The notes: generated by a model from the sequence alone, not told the origin. 64,000 bases of DNA from Clostridia bacterium (GCA_009929615.1 SAAB01000012.1:1-64000); one strand, 5' to 3'; numbered from the stretch's first letter, positions 23,200 through 32,802 are shown. Made by a program: numbers and translations.

Positions 23200-23503
23200 G
23201 AATGAACCTCTTTTCCTGACATATTAATACCTCCTGGTTTTCTTTATGCAATTAGTTTATCATCCTTTCTCTGTAATAACCAATACTTGTTGTTAATGGC
23301 TTCTCATGCCTAAAAACTATTGTTAAATCAATTTATAATAAAGAAGGGGTTATAAAAAGCAGCCAACCATATTAAGCTGACTGCTATACAAACCGGAAGT
23401 TGCATAAGTGATATTATCTATTCGTGCAACGTCCACTATATACGGCGTTTTTCTCGTGACAATTCTTGCTTCAAGCAACGTTTCCTCAAAATGATATTTC
23501 AAA
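23200..23503 (-). repeat. Repeat copy 4 and short coding-like remnant
   Basis: Bases 23358-23385 are the fourth hairpin copy (minus-strand arms AGCAGTCAGC / GTTGGCTGCT, T-run after). Between it and the upstream gene, 23345-23503 is open on the minus strand and reads DLKYHFEETLLEARIVTRKT then PYIVDVARIDNITYATSGL, running into the hairpin. I do not recognise it; it could be the tail of a lost gene. The rest has no gene. Confidence 0.45.
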
Positions 23504-24175
23504 TCAGACCTCCATACAGAATCCATGTCCTACTGCTACAATTTTGGGTTCCCACGATGCCAAAGATTCTTTTAATTTTTTCTGATTTTGTAGTCCTGGC
23601 ATTCTATCCCCATCTATGGCAGATACTTCCGTCTCCCAGTTAGACTGGATCAGTTGTCCAACGCCATTCCCATATCGAAGGAATAAATCCGCACTGTACA
23701 TTATCCCACTTTTTTTATCCATACATAGTACACCGTTCTGTAAATGTACTTCAGCGGGATAGTTAATAAAACACAAGTCAAGTTCTCCGTCCTCTATGGT
23801 GATTTCTTCCCTTACCGGCGTAATATGGCAGGTAAATCCATACCCCAGTAACTCTCTTGCCGCAAGATCACTACAAAGCACAATCATTTCTGGATATTCT
23901 TTCTGAAACACAGCAATTCCGCCTGACTCATCCGATTCCACATGGGAAACGAAGATGTATTTCAATTCTCTTTCTCCTAATATTTTCTTGATTTCCGGCA
24001 ATACTGCCTGTGCCTGCTGAACCGTTCCAGTTGCAAAAAGGATGGCTGGATCTGTGTCCATCAGATACTGATGAATTGTAAAATCCATTGGTGGAATGTA
24101 AATTGAAAACTGATAAAGATGTTCTGCTATTTTTTCCAATGTAATACCTCTCTTGACTTTTTCCTGTTTTTTCAT
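23504..24175 (-). CDS. Metallo-beta-lactamase-fold protein, flavodiiron-like
   Basis: A 223-residue stand-alone MBL-fold domain resembling the di-iron domain of flavodiiron proteins. YIFVSHVESDESGGIAVF (about 75-92) gives the HxExD metal motif, but the following His of the flavodiiron HxExDH motif is replaced (Glu-Ser). MYSADLFLRYG provides the later Asp and VAVGHGFCMEV the last His. There is no flavodoxin domain. Could reduce O2 or NO with a separate donor, or be a non-catalytic sensor. Start at the ATG at 24175 is weakly supported. Divergent from a TetR gene. Confidence 0.75.
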   Translation of the reverse strand: MKKQEKVKRGITLEKIAEHLYQFSIYIPPMDFTIHQYLMDTDPAILFATGTVQQAQAVLPEIKKILGERELKYIFVSHVESDESGGIAVFQKEYPEMIVLCSDLAARELLGYGFTCHITPVREEITIEDGELDLCFINYPAEVHLQNGVLCMDKKSGIMYSADLFLRYGNGVGQLIQSNWETEVSAIDGDRMPGLQNQKKLKESLASWEPKIVAVGHGFCMEV

Positions 24176-24277
24176 AATATAAATGCAACATTTGTTTCTT
24201 TTTAATTATATTATTATTGGAACAAATATCAAGATATCAAATGTTCATTGCAACAAACGGAGGTTATTTGTCGCATT

Positions 24278-24820
24278 ATGAGAAGGAAAAACACGACCAC
24301 AGAAATGATGAAAAGCTATATTGTAGAATCTCTCCTGATTCTTATGGAAGAAAAACCTTTCGCGGATATTACAATCAGTGATATTGTAAATAGGGCTGGA
24401 GTGAATCGTTCCACCTACTATAGACACTTCTATGCAAAAGAAGATATTGTTACTTATTTTTTTGACAATCTGATGCATGAATATATGAATCTCTTCAAGC
24501 AAAACAGCAACCCTACTTTTTATCAATATCTGCTGACTATATTTTCAACTTTTTCCAAGCATAAAGAAGACCTGCTTATCATTCACAAAGCAGGTCTGTC
24601 ACATCTCTATATCGTTGTATTAAATAAATGGTTTCAGTTTCATCCATCCGGTGCAACCATCTCAAATACAAAGCAATTTGAGATAGCATATCATATTGGT
24701 GGTATTTATAATAATACACTCCTCTGGTTGGAACATGAAATGAAAGAAAGTCCATCAGAAATGGCAATTATGGCTCTTTCATTAAGACCAGATGGTGCCC
24801 TTACTCTACTAAACATTTAA
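24278..24820 (+). CDS. TetR/AcrR family regulator
   Basis: A 180-residue regulator. MRRKNTTTEMMKSYIVESLLILMEEKPFADITISDIVNRAGVNRSTYYRHFYAKEDIVTYFFDNL is a canonical TetR DNA-binding domain; the C-terminal two thirds are ligand-binding helices of the Firmicutes type (YHIGGIYNNTLLWLEHEM, like DhaS/YbiH-type domains). ATG at 24278 is used although GGAGG is 14 bases upstream; a non-ATG start cannot be excluded. Intergenic DNA contains repeated AACAAAT/CAAATGTT elements that may be its operator. Probably regulates the divergent MBL gene. Confidence 0.88.
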   Translation: MRRKNTTTEMMKSYIVESLLILMEEKPFADITISDIVNRAGVNRSTYYRHFYAKEDIVTYFFDNLMHEYMNLFKQNSNPTFYQYLLTIFSTFSKHKEDLLIIHKAGLSHLYIVVLNKWFQFHPSGATISNTKQFEIAYHIGGIYNNTLLWLEHEMKESPSEMAIMALSLRPDGALTLLNI

Positions 24821-24860
24821 ATACTCTTCAGCTGTGCAGCTTAGCATTTTTTTCTGTCCC

Positions 24861-26033
24861 TTATTTCTCCACCCTTGTCATCAAACAGATCGATTCTGCA
24901 TGGGTCGTGAACGGGAACATGTCTACCGGCCACACACCCTGAGCCTTATAGCCCTTTTTCTCCAGCCACTTTACGTCCCGTTCCAGAGTGATTGGATTAC
25001 AGGAAACATAAACAACTTTTTTAGGACCCATAGTCACCATGGAGCTTAAGAAAGCCTCATCACTGCCGCTTCTCGGCGGGTCAAGAATGACCACATCCGG
25101 TACTCTGATTTCAGAATCCTTTTTTGCTGCTGTCGCCATTTTCACCATGAACTTTCCGGCATCATCACAAACGAAACGCACATTCTTCACCTGATTACCC
25201 TTTGCATTTCCAATGGCATCCCGCACCGCATCCCGGTTTAATTCAACACCAATGACCGATTCTACATAATCACTGGCAACTAATCCGATGGTACCAATAC
25301 CGCAGTAAGCATCGATGACATGTTCTTTGCCTGCAAATCCAGCCACTTCCATAGCCTTCTTATAAAGGACTTCGGTCTGAACCGGATTGACCTGATAAAA
25401 GGATTTTGCAGAAATACGAAATTTCCTGCCGCAGAGAATATCTTCGATATAACCTTTGCCATAAATGGCTTTTTCACGGTCACCGAGAACCATGCTGGTT
25501 CGTTTATCGTTGATATTATGGACAATCGTCGTGATTTCCGGATGCTCTTTCAGAAGTGCCTTAATGAAATTATTTCTGGATGGGAATACTGGGGAGCCGG
25601 TAACGATAACAACCATCACCTGGCCCGTTTGAAAGCCACGTTTAATAAGTACATGGCGTAAAAGACCATAACCCGTATCTTCATCATAGGTTTTCATTTT
25701 AAAGGACTTCGCCAGTTTCCGAATCGTTCCAATGATTTTATCTGCCAGCTGGTCTTCAATCATACAGCTCTCCACGGGAACAACTTCATGGGTTCCTTCT
25801 CTGTAGACACCCGAGATAATATTTCCTCTTCGGTCTCTGTCAAAAACAGCATGGACCTTATTCCGATAGTGATAAGGGTCATCCATACCTATAATCGGAT
25901 AAACCTTACAATATTTACTCATAAGTTTACCAATCATTTTCTCTTTAATCTTCAGCTGTTCTTCATAGGATATCCCCTGATAATGACAGCCTCCGCACTT
26001 TTTATGTACAGGACATTTTTCTTTTATTGTCAT
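24861..26033 (-). CDS. rlmD: 23S rRNA (uracil-C5)-methyltransferase RlmD family
   Basis: A 390-residue RumA/TrmA-type RNA methyltransferase. The N-terminal CPVHKKCGGCHYQ and a later VESCM provide the four Cys of the [4Fe-4S] cluster. GKEHVIDAYCGIGTIGLVAS is the AdoMet motif, VVILDPPRSG motif IV, and VYVSCNPITLERDVKWL carries the catalytic Cys. HAESICLM at the end supplies the general base Glu. No N-terminal TRAM domain is present, as in many Firmicutes copies. Whether it modifies U747, U1939 or both cannot be read from sequence. First clear core gene to the right of the accessory region. Confidence 0.85.
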   Translation of the reverse strand: MTIKEKCPVHKKCGGCHYQGISYEEQLKIKEKMIGKLMSKYCKVYPIIGMDDPYHYRNKVHAVFDRDRRGNIISGVYREGTHEVVPVESCMIEDQLADKIIGTIRKLAKSFKMKTYDEDTGYGLLRHVLIKRGFQTGQVMVVIVTGSPVFPSRNNFIKALLKEHPEITTIVHNINDKRTSMVLGDREKAIYGKGYIEDILCGRKFRISAKSFYQVNPVQTEVLYKKAMEVAGFAGKEHVIDAYCGIGTIGLVASDYVESVIGVELNRDAVRDAIGNAKGNQVKNVRFVCDDAGKFMVKMATAAKKDSEIRVPDVVILDPPRSGSDEAFLSSMVTMGPKKVVYVSCNPITLERDVKWLEKKGYKAQGVWPVDMFPFTTHAESICLMTRVEK

Positions 26034-26107
26034 AAATTTCTTCCACCTCGTTTTATTCTAATACCAATGGTACAATAAAGTTCAGCTAAATACAAGGAAT
26101 TTCACAT

Positions 26108-26145
26108 AGTAAAAAGGCTATCCTTCTAAATAAAAGGACAGCCTG
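26108..26145 (-). terminator. Terminator after rubrerythrin
   Basis: Minus strand AGGCTGTCCTTTT pairs with AGAAGGATAGCCT and is followed by TTTTTAC. It lies 20 bases past the rubrerythrin stop and 75 bases before rlmD. Confidence 0.8.
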
Positions 26146-26163
26146 ACAACTTCATTTCATCGA

Positions 26164-26784
26164 TTAACAGCCGCAGCCACAGCCTTTCATCTGAGAAAAA
26201 TCAAAGGGTGCCATGACCTGACGTATGAAATACCCCTGGTTATGCTGACACACCGGACATACTTTCGGTGCCTCAATCCCTGTATAAATATAGCCGCAAT
26301 TCAGACACATCCATCCGGTTTCCTGGTCTGCCACAAAAAGTTTTCCATTTTCCATAAGCTGGGCAAAGTGTTCAAACCGCTCGGCATGAGTCTTTTCAAT
26401 ATCAGCGATATTATGAAAAAGATTACCTATCTGCTCAAAACCTTCCTGTTTTGCTGTATCTCCAAAATGTTTATAGACATCACCATACTCTTCCATTTCA
26501 TTATGCCGGGCCATTCTAAGCAGCTGAATCATATCCGGACTGATGTCCACCGGATAACCGCCATCAATAGCAATCGTCTCTCCCGCCATATCTTTTAAAT
26601 GTCTGTAAAATAACTTGGCATGTTCTTTTTCCTGGTCTGCTGTAAAAGTAAACACAGTTTCAATAACATAAAGCCCATTGGCCTTCGCCTGAGATGCTGC
26701 CATTGTATACCGGTTTCTTGCTTGGCTTTCGCCTGCAAAGGCCCGCATTAAATTTTTTACGGTTTCACTTTCCCTGAAATCCAT
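26164..26784 (-). CDS. rbr: Rubrerythrin
   Basis: A 206-residue peroxide-reducing di-iron protein of anaerobes. The ferritin-like domain has ESQARNRYTMAASQA and a second QEKEHAKLF, EYGDVYKHF and IEKTHAERFEHF with the iron-ligating Glu/His residues; the C-terminal rubredoxin-like domain has WMCLNCGYIYTG and CPVCQHNQGYF (two CxxC). An additional CGCGC tail follows, beyond the usual length. It reduces H2O2 using electrons from ferredoxin or rubredoxin, fitting its place 22 bases after a ferredoxin-linked oxidoreductase operon. Confidence 0.95.
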   Translation of the reverse strand: MDFRESETVKNLMRAFAGESQARNRYTMAASQAKANGLYVIETVFTFTADQEKEHAKLFYRHLKDMAGETIAIDGGYPVDISPDMIQLLRMARHNEMEEYGDVYKHFGDTAKQEGFEQIGNLFHNIADIEKTHAERFEHFAQLMENGKLFVADQETGWMCLNCGYIYTGIEAPKVCPVCQHNQGYFIRQVMAPFDFSQMKGCGCGC

Positions 26785-26806
26785 TTTTAAATCCTCCTGT
26801 TTTTTA

Positions 26807-29044
26807 TTATAACAACGGGTGGTCCGATAAAGCTTTCAATCGCTCCCATCGTCGGTCAATTTCTTTTTGAATGCTGTCGGTCACTTCTATATAAGCCGGG
26901 CTTGCCAAATGTTTCGTCCGCCCCATCATGGACAGCCATTCCAGCACCGGAATCTTTTTATTGCCATTTTCCGGATTATAATTCAAACTGGTCTGTCCCT
27001 TTTCAACCTCATACAGTGGAAAATAGCAGCAGTCTACGGCTTTTCCTATGACGTTTCGCTCATCCTGAGGTTTGTCCGCCCAGTTTAAGGGGCAGGCAGA
27101 CAAAGCTCGAATATAAGCCATACCCTCGGATTTGGCATAGATCTGGGCCTTTGCCGCTTTCTTTATAAAATCCACCGGATTGGACTCTGCCGCCGTAGCC
27201 ACATAGGGCATTCCTGTAGCCGCCATAATAGATGGCGTATCTTTATGGAAAAAGGTTTTTCCATACTGCTTCTTTCCCACATGGGAGGTGGAACTTCTGG
27301 CACCCTTTGGTGTGGAATAAGATAACTGGTATCCCGTATTCATGTAACCGCCATTGTCATACTCCAATAAAATCATATGACTTCCCCGAAGGGCTGCACC
27401 AATAGCTGAGCCCAGACCGATATCCATACCTCCATCCCCACTGACCATCACAAAGGTGACGTCTCCTGCAGGATATTCGCCCCGTTTCTGTCGCTGATAA
27501 AACATTTCCACCACACCGGAAAGGGTGGCTGCCCCATTTTGGAATAAGTTATGAATATAAGGCACTTTAAACGATGTCTTTGGATATCCGGTAGTTACCA
27601 CAATCCCGCAGCCTGTCTGGAAGAGAAGCACCACATGTCCCTCAATTCCCTTCAGCAAAAGATTGACATTGACAGGAATGCCACAGCCGGGGCAGGCTCC
27701 ATGGCCCGGTCCAAGCCGTTTTGGCATTACTGTCAAGTCACTAATCTTTGCATTCTCCACCAATACATGCCCATTTTCCGGATTCCTGCTTTTTCTTAAA
27801 ATCTCAGGAGACGACACTGTTTTTGTCAGTGGACCATAATATTTTATTTCTTTTTCCCCGCCATACCCCTGAGTGATGCCCACATAATCAAAGGCTTTGG
27901 CCGCTTGTTTAAATCCTTCTTCAAAAAGAGCTTCGGCATCATTTTCATAAAAATCCTTTCCACCAAGACCATAAATCCGGCTTAGAACCCGTACATCCCC
28001 TTTTCCAAAACTCTGCAGCATGGCTTTTATCTCCAGCGTCATATTTCCACCGCCGGCACCATAACTGTCCTGACGGTCCGCCACAATAACTGTTTTGACA
28101 TTTTTGCACAGACGGTACAGGGCTTCTGCCGGAAATGGCCGCAATACATTGGCTGTAAACGCCCCCACTTTCTTCCCTTGTTCTCTGAGTTTATGAACAG
28201 AAGAACGGACCGTATGATAAGCTGAACCCAGGATAAATATAGCCGTCTGGGCATCTTCCATCTGGCAGGCTCTCACCAGTCCATAATTTCTTCCCGAAAT
28301 CTTTTCGTATTCCTCGTAAATGAAGGGAATCAAAGCCCCTGCCTGTTCCATCGCCTGATGAAGCTGGTATTTATTATTGATAAGGTCCGGTTCATTCATA
28401 TAGGAACCGATGGTTACCGGATGTTCCATATCCAACAGGTCCACATCATATTCAATTTCACCAATAAACTTCTGCACAACTTCATCGGATTCAAATACCA
28501 TACACCGTCTTTTTTGATGACTGGTAAAAAAGCCATCAAAGGCAACGATGACCGGAAGCCTTACCATTTCTGCCAGCTTTAATCCGCAGATATTCATGTC
28601 ATAGACAGCCTGGGGTGTATCTGCAAAAAGAATTATCCACCCTGTATTTAAGGCATACATAATATCACTGTGGTCCCCTTTAATCGACAAAGGACCCGAA
28701 ACCGTACGGCAGGCCACGTTCATAACCATGGGAAAACGGGTTCCCGACTGAACCGGCAGCTGTTCTAAGGCATACAGAAGCCCGTTGGCACTGGTGGCAT
28801 TAAATACGCGGCCACCGCAGGCAGAAGCCCCATAACAGATACCTGCCGCACTGTGTTCTCCTTCAGCTGCTACCAAAGAAATATCATGAAGTCCATCGGC
28901 CTTCATAGCATCCAGATTTTCAGCAATCTGGGTTGACGGTGTTATCGGATAATAACCCATAACATGATAATTAATCTGTTTTGCTGCATAGGCCGCCAAT
29001 TCATTTCCACTGTCGAACATCACTTTTTGTGCTTCTATGCTCAT
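26807..29044 (-). CDS. 2-oxoacid:ferredoxin oxidoreductase, fused alpha-beta
   Basis: A 745-residue fusion. Residues 1-390 are the alpha (PorA-like) part (MGYYPITPSTQIAENLDAMK, AAEGEHSAAGICYGASACGG), and from about 440 the beta (PorB-like) part with GHGACPGCGIP, FQTGCGIVV and a third Cys in SACPLNW for a [4Fe-4S] cluster, and GDGGMDIGLGSAIGAALRGSHMILLEYDNGGYMNTG as the thiamine diphosphate site. The ATG at 29044 overlaps the stop of the gamma-delta gene (ATGA), with GGAGG upstream. Oxidises a 2-oxoacid to the acyl-CoA and CO2, reducing ferredoxin. Pyruvate, 2-ketoisovalerate or another acid are all possible. Confidence 0.88.
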   Translation of the reverse strand: MSIEAQKVMFDSGNELAAYAAKQINYHVMGYYPITPSTQIAENLDAMKADGLHDISLVAAEGEHSAAGICYGASACGGRVFNATSANGLLYALEQLPVQSGTRFPMVMNVACRTVSGPLSIKGDHSDIMYALNTGWIILFADTPQAVYDMNICGLKLAEMVRLPVIVAFDGFFTSHQKRRCMVFESDEVVQKFIGEIEYDVDLLDMEHPVTIGSYMNEPDLINNKYQLHQAMEQAGALIPFIYEEYEKISGRNYGLVRACQMEDAQTAIFILGSAYHTVRSSVHKLREQGKKVGAFTANVLRPFPAEALYRLCKNVKTVIVADRQDSYGAGGGNMTLEIKAMLQSFGKGDVRVLSRIYGLGGKDFYENDAEALFEEGFKQAAKAFDYVGITQGYGGEKEIKYYGPLTKTVSSPEILRKSRNPENGHVLVENAKISDLTVMPKRLGPGHGACPGCGIPVNVNLLLKGIEGHVVLLFQTGCGIVVTTGYPKTSFKVPYIHNLFQNGAATLSGVVEMFYQRQKRGEYPAGDVTFVMVSGDGGMDIGLGSAIGAALRGSHMILLEYDNGGYMNTGYQLSYSTPKGARSSTSHVGKKQYGKTFFHKDTPSIMAATGMPYVATAAESNPVDFIKKAAKAQIYAKSEGMAYIRALSACPLNWADKPQDERNVIGKAVDCCYFPLYEVEKGQTSLNYNPENGNKKIPVLEWLSMMGRTKHLASPAYIEVTDSIQKEIDRRWERLKALSDHPLL

Positions 29045-30132
29045 TTCACGCCTGCCTCCTCCCTGCCCTCTGTCAGATAACTTTCTCCGGTTATATAGCC
29101 ATCTGCTGCTTTCTCTGTCCAATGAATATTTAAGGCAACTAAATCTTTATCCGGTGTAAACCACTCTGGACTTGGATGTTCCGCTTCTTTCCCCACAACC
29201 AAGGCATTGACCGGACAGATGGTAACACATCGAAGACATCCTTTACAGTAATGATAGTCCAGTCCCCGGTTAACCATCTGTTCTTTCCCTTTATAAGTCC
29301 CTTTTTTAAATTGAAAAACCATATCGGGACAGGTTGTGTCGCACAGACCGCAGTGAATACATTTGGTTTCATCAAATAAGGGCATATAACCATTTCTGGA
29401 GGCGGACAAATCATTGGAAGCCATACTTCCGGCCAAAGGGTTTACACCTCCTATTGGGGCATTTGCATAGCCCCAGAGCCACTTCTCATGACTTTCCGTT
29501 GGAATTGCTTGATGCTCCGATTTTAAAACCCTTTTTCCTGCCATGGCATACCCCGCCATCAGCCCATCCCTATTGACTTCCAACAAATCCGGATATTTCT
29601 TACCCACAGTCTCTTCGACCATCTTCTGCCCGATTTCAAGGATATTCTGCCCCCGGAGAAGTTCTTCATCTTCTAGGGCTTTAAACATTGTCCCCAGCAT
29701 AATCATATTTATCCTGCTCTTTGTCTGCATACCAATGGAAATACCATCTATGAAATAAACCGTTCCGGACAGCCATGGATAATTTTTTTCCAGTTCTTCT
29801 CCCGACATTCTTGTGTTAATTACCATTTTCCCCGGCATCTTTCGAATATCCGGCCATGGATATTTCTTTAAGATACTCTCCTGGAAAATGCCAAGTATAT
29901 CCGGTTCCCGTATCGGGCTGTTAATAAGTATTTCCTGTTCACCGTCACACCAGCGTATAAAAGAACTCACCGGAGAGCCCCGCTTTTCCGAACCATAACT
30001 GGAAAAAACCGCACCATTGAGTCCCAGATATTTTACACCCAGTTCTCCCAGCATTTTTCCGCAGAGATTTGCTCCTAAACCACCCAGACTCTCCAGACGT
30101 ATTTCAAAATAAGGACTGTCTTTCATATTCAC
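29041..30132 (-). CDS. 2-oxoacid:ferredoxin oxidoreductase, fused gamma-delta
   Basis: A 363-residue protein. Residues 1-190 form the gamma domain (FEIRLESLGGLGANLCGKMLGELGVK, SYGSEKRGSPVSSFIRW); residues 235-310 a two-cluster ferredoxin delta domain with CIHCGLCDTTCPD and CKGCLRCVTICPV. The first motif ends with an Asp, not Cys-Pro-Val, but all eight Cys are present. Order gamma-delta then alpha-beta with coupled translation shows one enzyme encoded by two fused genes. Electrons leave through the delta domain. Confidence 0.88.
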   Translation of the reverse strand: MNMKDSPYFEIRLESLGGLGANLCGKMLGELGVKYLGLNGAVFSSYGSEKRGSPVSSFIRWCDGEQEILINSPIREPDILGIFQESILKKYPWPDIRKMPGKMVINTRMSGEELEKNYPWLSGTVYFIDGISIGMQTKSRINMIMLGTMFKALEDEELLRGQNILEIGQKMVEETVGKKYPDLLEVNRDGLMAGYAMAGKRVLKSEHQAIPTESHEKWLWGYANAPIGGVNPLAGSMASNDLSASRNGYMPLFDETKCIHCGLCDTTCPDMVFQFKKGTYKGKEQMVNRGLDYHYCKGCLRCVTICPVNALVVGKEAEHPSPEWFTPDKDLVALNIHWTEKAADGYITGESYLTEGREEAGVK

Positions 30133-30185
30133 TCCCTGCCTTCCTTTGATTTAGGGGTAGTATGTGCAAAATTTTTCCAAATATA

Positions 30186-30226
30186 CAAAAAAAGAAGTTC
30201 CACTTTTCAGTGAAACTTCTTTACAC
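30186..30226 (-). terminator. Terminator after aldehyde dehydrogenase
   Basis: Minus strand AAGAAGTTTCACT pairs with AGTGGAACTTCTT around a GAAA loop and is followed by a T-run. Ends the SCP2-ADH-ALDH operon before the oxidoreductase operon. Confidence 0.85.
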
Positions 30227-30231
30227 TAAGC

Positions 30232-31599
30232 CTATTTCAAAAACATCCGTATCAATTTATCCTTCCAGCTCTGATATGGCTGATATCTGAATGGTAAATC
30301 AATAAAATTCTTCTTATCTACGATACTCTTATAATGGGTGAAAGTATCAAAACCTTTTTTTCCATGATAAGCACCCATACCACTGCTGCCTGTGCCACCA
30401 AAGCCCATACGGCTGGTTGCCAGATGGATAATCGTATCGTTAATACAGCCACCACCAAAACGAATATGTTTCATAAAGAATGCTATATTCTCCTTATTCG
30501 TTGTAAACATATAAGTAGCCAGGGGTGTCGGATTCGCCCGTACAATTCTTACTACATCTTCCCTGTCTTTGAAGGTTAAAATCGGCAGAATCGGTCCAAA
30601 GATTTCTTCCCCCATCAATGGGGCCTTCAGCGTTACATTGTCAACAACTGTTGGCTCAATTCGGGATATGCCATCATTCTGACCCCCATAAATAATATCG
30701 GCACCTTCTAACAAACCCTTTAAACGATTAAAATGTTTCTCATTAATTATCTTTCCATAGTTTGGATTCTTAAGGGCATCCTGACCAAACTGACTGATAA
30801 TGGCTTTTTTAATATAACCTGCCAGTTCTTCTTTGACGCTTTCCTGCACAAGCAGATAATCCGGTGCAACACAGGTCTGCCCAACATTTAAATACTTTCC
30901 AAAAACGATTCGCCTTGCCGCCAGTTTTAAATTCGCCGTTTCGTCTACGATACAAGGACTCTTTCCGCCCAGCTCAAGCGTTACAGGTGTCAGATGCTTT
31001 GCTGCCTTCTCAAGAACCAGGTGGCCTACAGTCTTCCCTCCGGTAAAGAAAATATAATCGAATTCCTGCTCAAGCAAGTCCTGATTCACATCTCTACCGC
31101 CTGTAACCACTGAAGCGAGCTTTGCAGAAAAACATTCCTGAATTAATTTCTGAATAACCCTGCTGGTTGCCGGTGCATAAGCACTGGGTTTTATAAGGAC
31201 TGTATTGCCTGCTGCAATAGCATCAATAACCGGGTCCATCGTCAGCATAAACGGATAATTCCATGGACTCATTATGAGTACAACCCCATAAGGTTCCGGG
31301 ACTTCATAACTTTCAGCACAAAACTGGGCAAAAGGTGTCAAAGCATATTTTTTTCTGGCAAGACGGTGGATATTTTTTTCCATAAAGGTCAGTTCTTCCA
31401 GCGTCATACCGACCTCTGTCATATAACTTTCACTGCTGCTCTTTCCCAAATCTTCTTTCAGAGCGGCCATAATCTCCGGCTCCATCCGCTGGATACCCTC
31501 TCTGAGCAATTTCAGACAGTTTTTACGGTAAGCAACATTTCTTGTCGTTCCTGTCTGGAAAAAACGTCTCTGAAGTTTCACCATTTCTTCGATATTCAT
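30232..31599 (-). CDS. Aldehyde dehydrogenase (NAD(P)+, class 3-like)
   Basis: A 455-residue ALDH of the short class-3 type, related to YwdH and fatty-aldehyde enzymes. VLIMSPWNYPFMLTMDP is the cofactor loop, VTLELGGKSPCIVDE has the general-base Glu and NVGQTCVAPDYLLV the catalytic Cys. C-terminal GKKGFDTFTHYKSIV is typical. I prefer the ATG at 31599, which has AAAGG ten bases upstream, to the GTG at 31608. It lies 15 bases after the alcohol dehydrogenase, so alcohol to aldehyde to acid conversion in one operon is likely. Confidence 0.92.
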   Translation of the reverse strand: MNIEEMVKLQRRFFQTGTTRNVAYRKNCLKLLREGIQRMEPEIMAALKEDLGKSSSESYMTEVGMTLEELTFMEKNIHRLARKKYALTPFAQFCAESYEVPEPYGVVLIMSPWNYPFMLTMDPVIDAIAAGNTVLIKPSAYAPATSRVIQKLIQECFSAKLASVVTGGRDVNQDLLEQEFDYIFFTGGKTVGHLVLEKAAKHLTPVTLELGGKSPCIVDETANLKLAARRIVFGKYLNVGQTCVAPDYLLVQESVKEELAGYIKKAIISQFGQDALKNPNYGKIINEKHFNRLKGLLEGADIIYGGQNDGISRIEPTVVDNVTLKAPLMGEEIFGPILPILTFKDREDVVRIVRANPTPLATYMFTTNKENIAFFMKHIRFGGGCINDTIIHLATSRMGFGGTGSSGMGAYHGKKGFDTFTHYKSIVDKKNFIDLPFRYQPYQSWKDKLIRMFLK

Positions 31600-31614
31600 C
31601 TTATCCACACCTTT

Positions 31615-32802
31615 CTATGCGCCGTAAGCCCGTTCTAAAATATGGCGTACATCTTCTACAGACATAGCCTTTGGATTAACAATAATCGCACCATCATTTA
31701 CTGCCGCTTCAGCAACCGCTTGGAGCTGTTCCCTCTCAACCTTTCCGGTTTCAGCCAGAGTCATCGGAAGGTGACTGATTTTATTCAGCCACGCGGACAT
31801 AGAACGCACAGAACGTATTAATTCTTTTCCCCGTTCCTTTTTTGGTATGGAAGCATAAATATCTGCTCCACGTAAATATAATAATAATTCACCATAGGTT
31901 TCTTCACAAACATCCAGATTATAAGCCATGACATAAGGAAGCAGAATATTCATGGCATCTCCATGAGCCAGATGACAGATACCGCCTAAAGCATGTCCAA
32001 TGGCATGAACTCCGCCAACCATACTGTTGCTGAATGCTGTTCCGGCCATAAGACTTGCATTGGCCATCGCTAAACGGGCTTCCTGATTATTTCCATCTTT
32101 AACTGCTCTTTTTAGATAATTTCCAATCAATTTAATAGCTGATACAGCATAGGCATCGCTCATCGGATTCTTCTGCAGGCAGGTATATGCTTCTATAGCA
32201 TGGCACAATGCGTCCATACCCGTACTTGCGGTAATACGCATAGGCATTGACTGAAGAGCCCTTACATCCAGCATAGCCACATCCGGCAGCAGATGCCTGG
32301 AAATAAACTCAGCTTTAACGTTATGGTCTGTATCAGAAATAACAGCAACAGCTGTAGCTTCGCTGCCCGTACCGGAAGTTGTTGGCACCGCAATATATGG
32401 AATTCGTTTCCATTCCTTCAGACAGTCCGCACCCATAATCGCCGGTAAATCCTCGGCATCTGTACCAATAGCCATACATACGCCTTTTGCCGTATCAATA
32501 ACAGAACCTCCGCCAATAGCCACAATAGAATCACAATGATACTGCATATATAAAGCTTTAATCTTCATAACAACTTTAAAACTGCTGTCCGAAGGGATAT
32601 CGCAGAAAACACATCCCGGTTCAATCTCTTTCATAGCCTGAAGCACGGTCTTTACAGTTCCAATCTCCTCTAAAACACTATCACTGAGTACCATCGGACG
32701 GGATACATTACGTTCTCTTAATTCATAAGTGATATTCTCCAATGCCCGTTCCCCGGAACATATCTTGACTGTGTTTTGAAATTCATAATAAGCTGGTATC
32801 AT
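31615..32802 (-). CDS. Iron-containing alcohol dehydrogenase
   Basis: A 395-residue group III dehydrogenase. IVAIGGGSVIDTAKGVCMA is the NAD site, VPTTSGTGSEATAVAVI follows, and GMDALCHAIEAYT plus GVHAIGHALGGICHLAHGDAM carry the Asp/His metal ligands. The start ATG overlaps the stop of the SCP2-like gene by 4 bases, showing translational coupling. Distinct from the dehydrogenase at 9,404-10,567, which has a different metal-site spacing and no linked ALDH. Confidence 0.93.
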   Translation of the reverse strand: MIPAYYEFQNTVKICSGERALENITYELRERNVSRPMVLSDSVLEEIGTVKTVLQAMKEIEPGCVFCDIPSDSSFKVVMKIKALYMQYHCDSIVAIGGGSVIDTAKGVCMAIGTDAEDLPAIMGADCLKEWKRIPYIAVPTTSGTGSEATAVAVISDTDHNVKAEFISRHLLPDVAMLDVRALQSMPMRITASTGMDALCHAIEAYTCLQKNPMSDAYAVSAIKLIGNYLKRAVKDGNNQEARLAMANASLMAGTAFSNSMVGGVHAIGHALGGICHLAHGDAMNILLPYVMAYNLDVCEETYGELLLYLRGADIYASIPKKERGKELIRSVRSMSAWLNKISHLPMTLAETGKVEREQLQAVAEAAVNDGAIIVNPKAMSVEDVRHILERAYGA

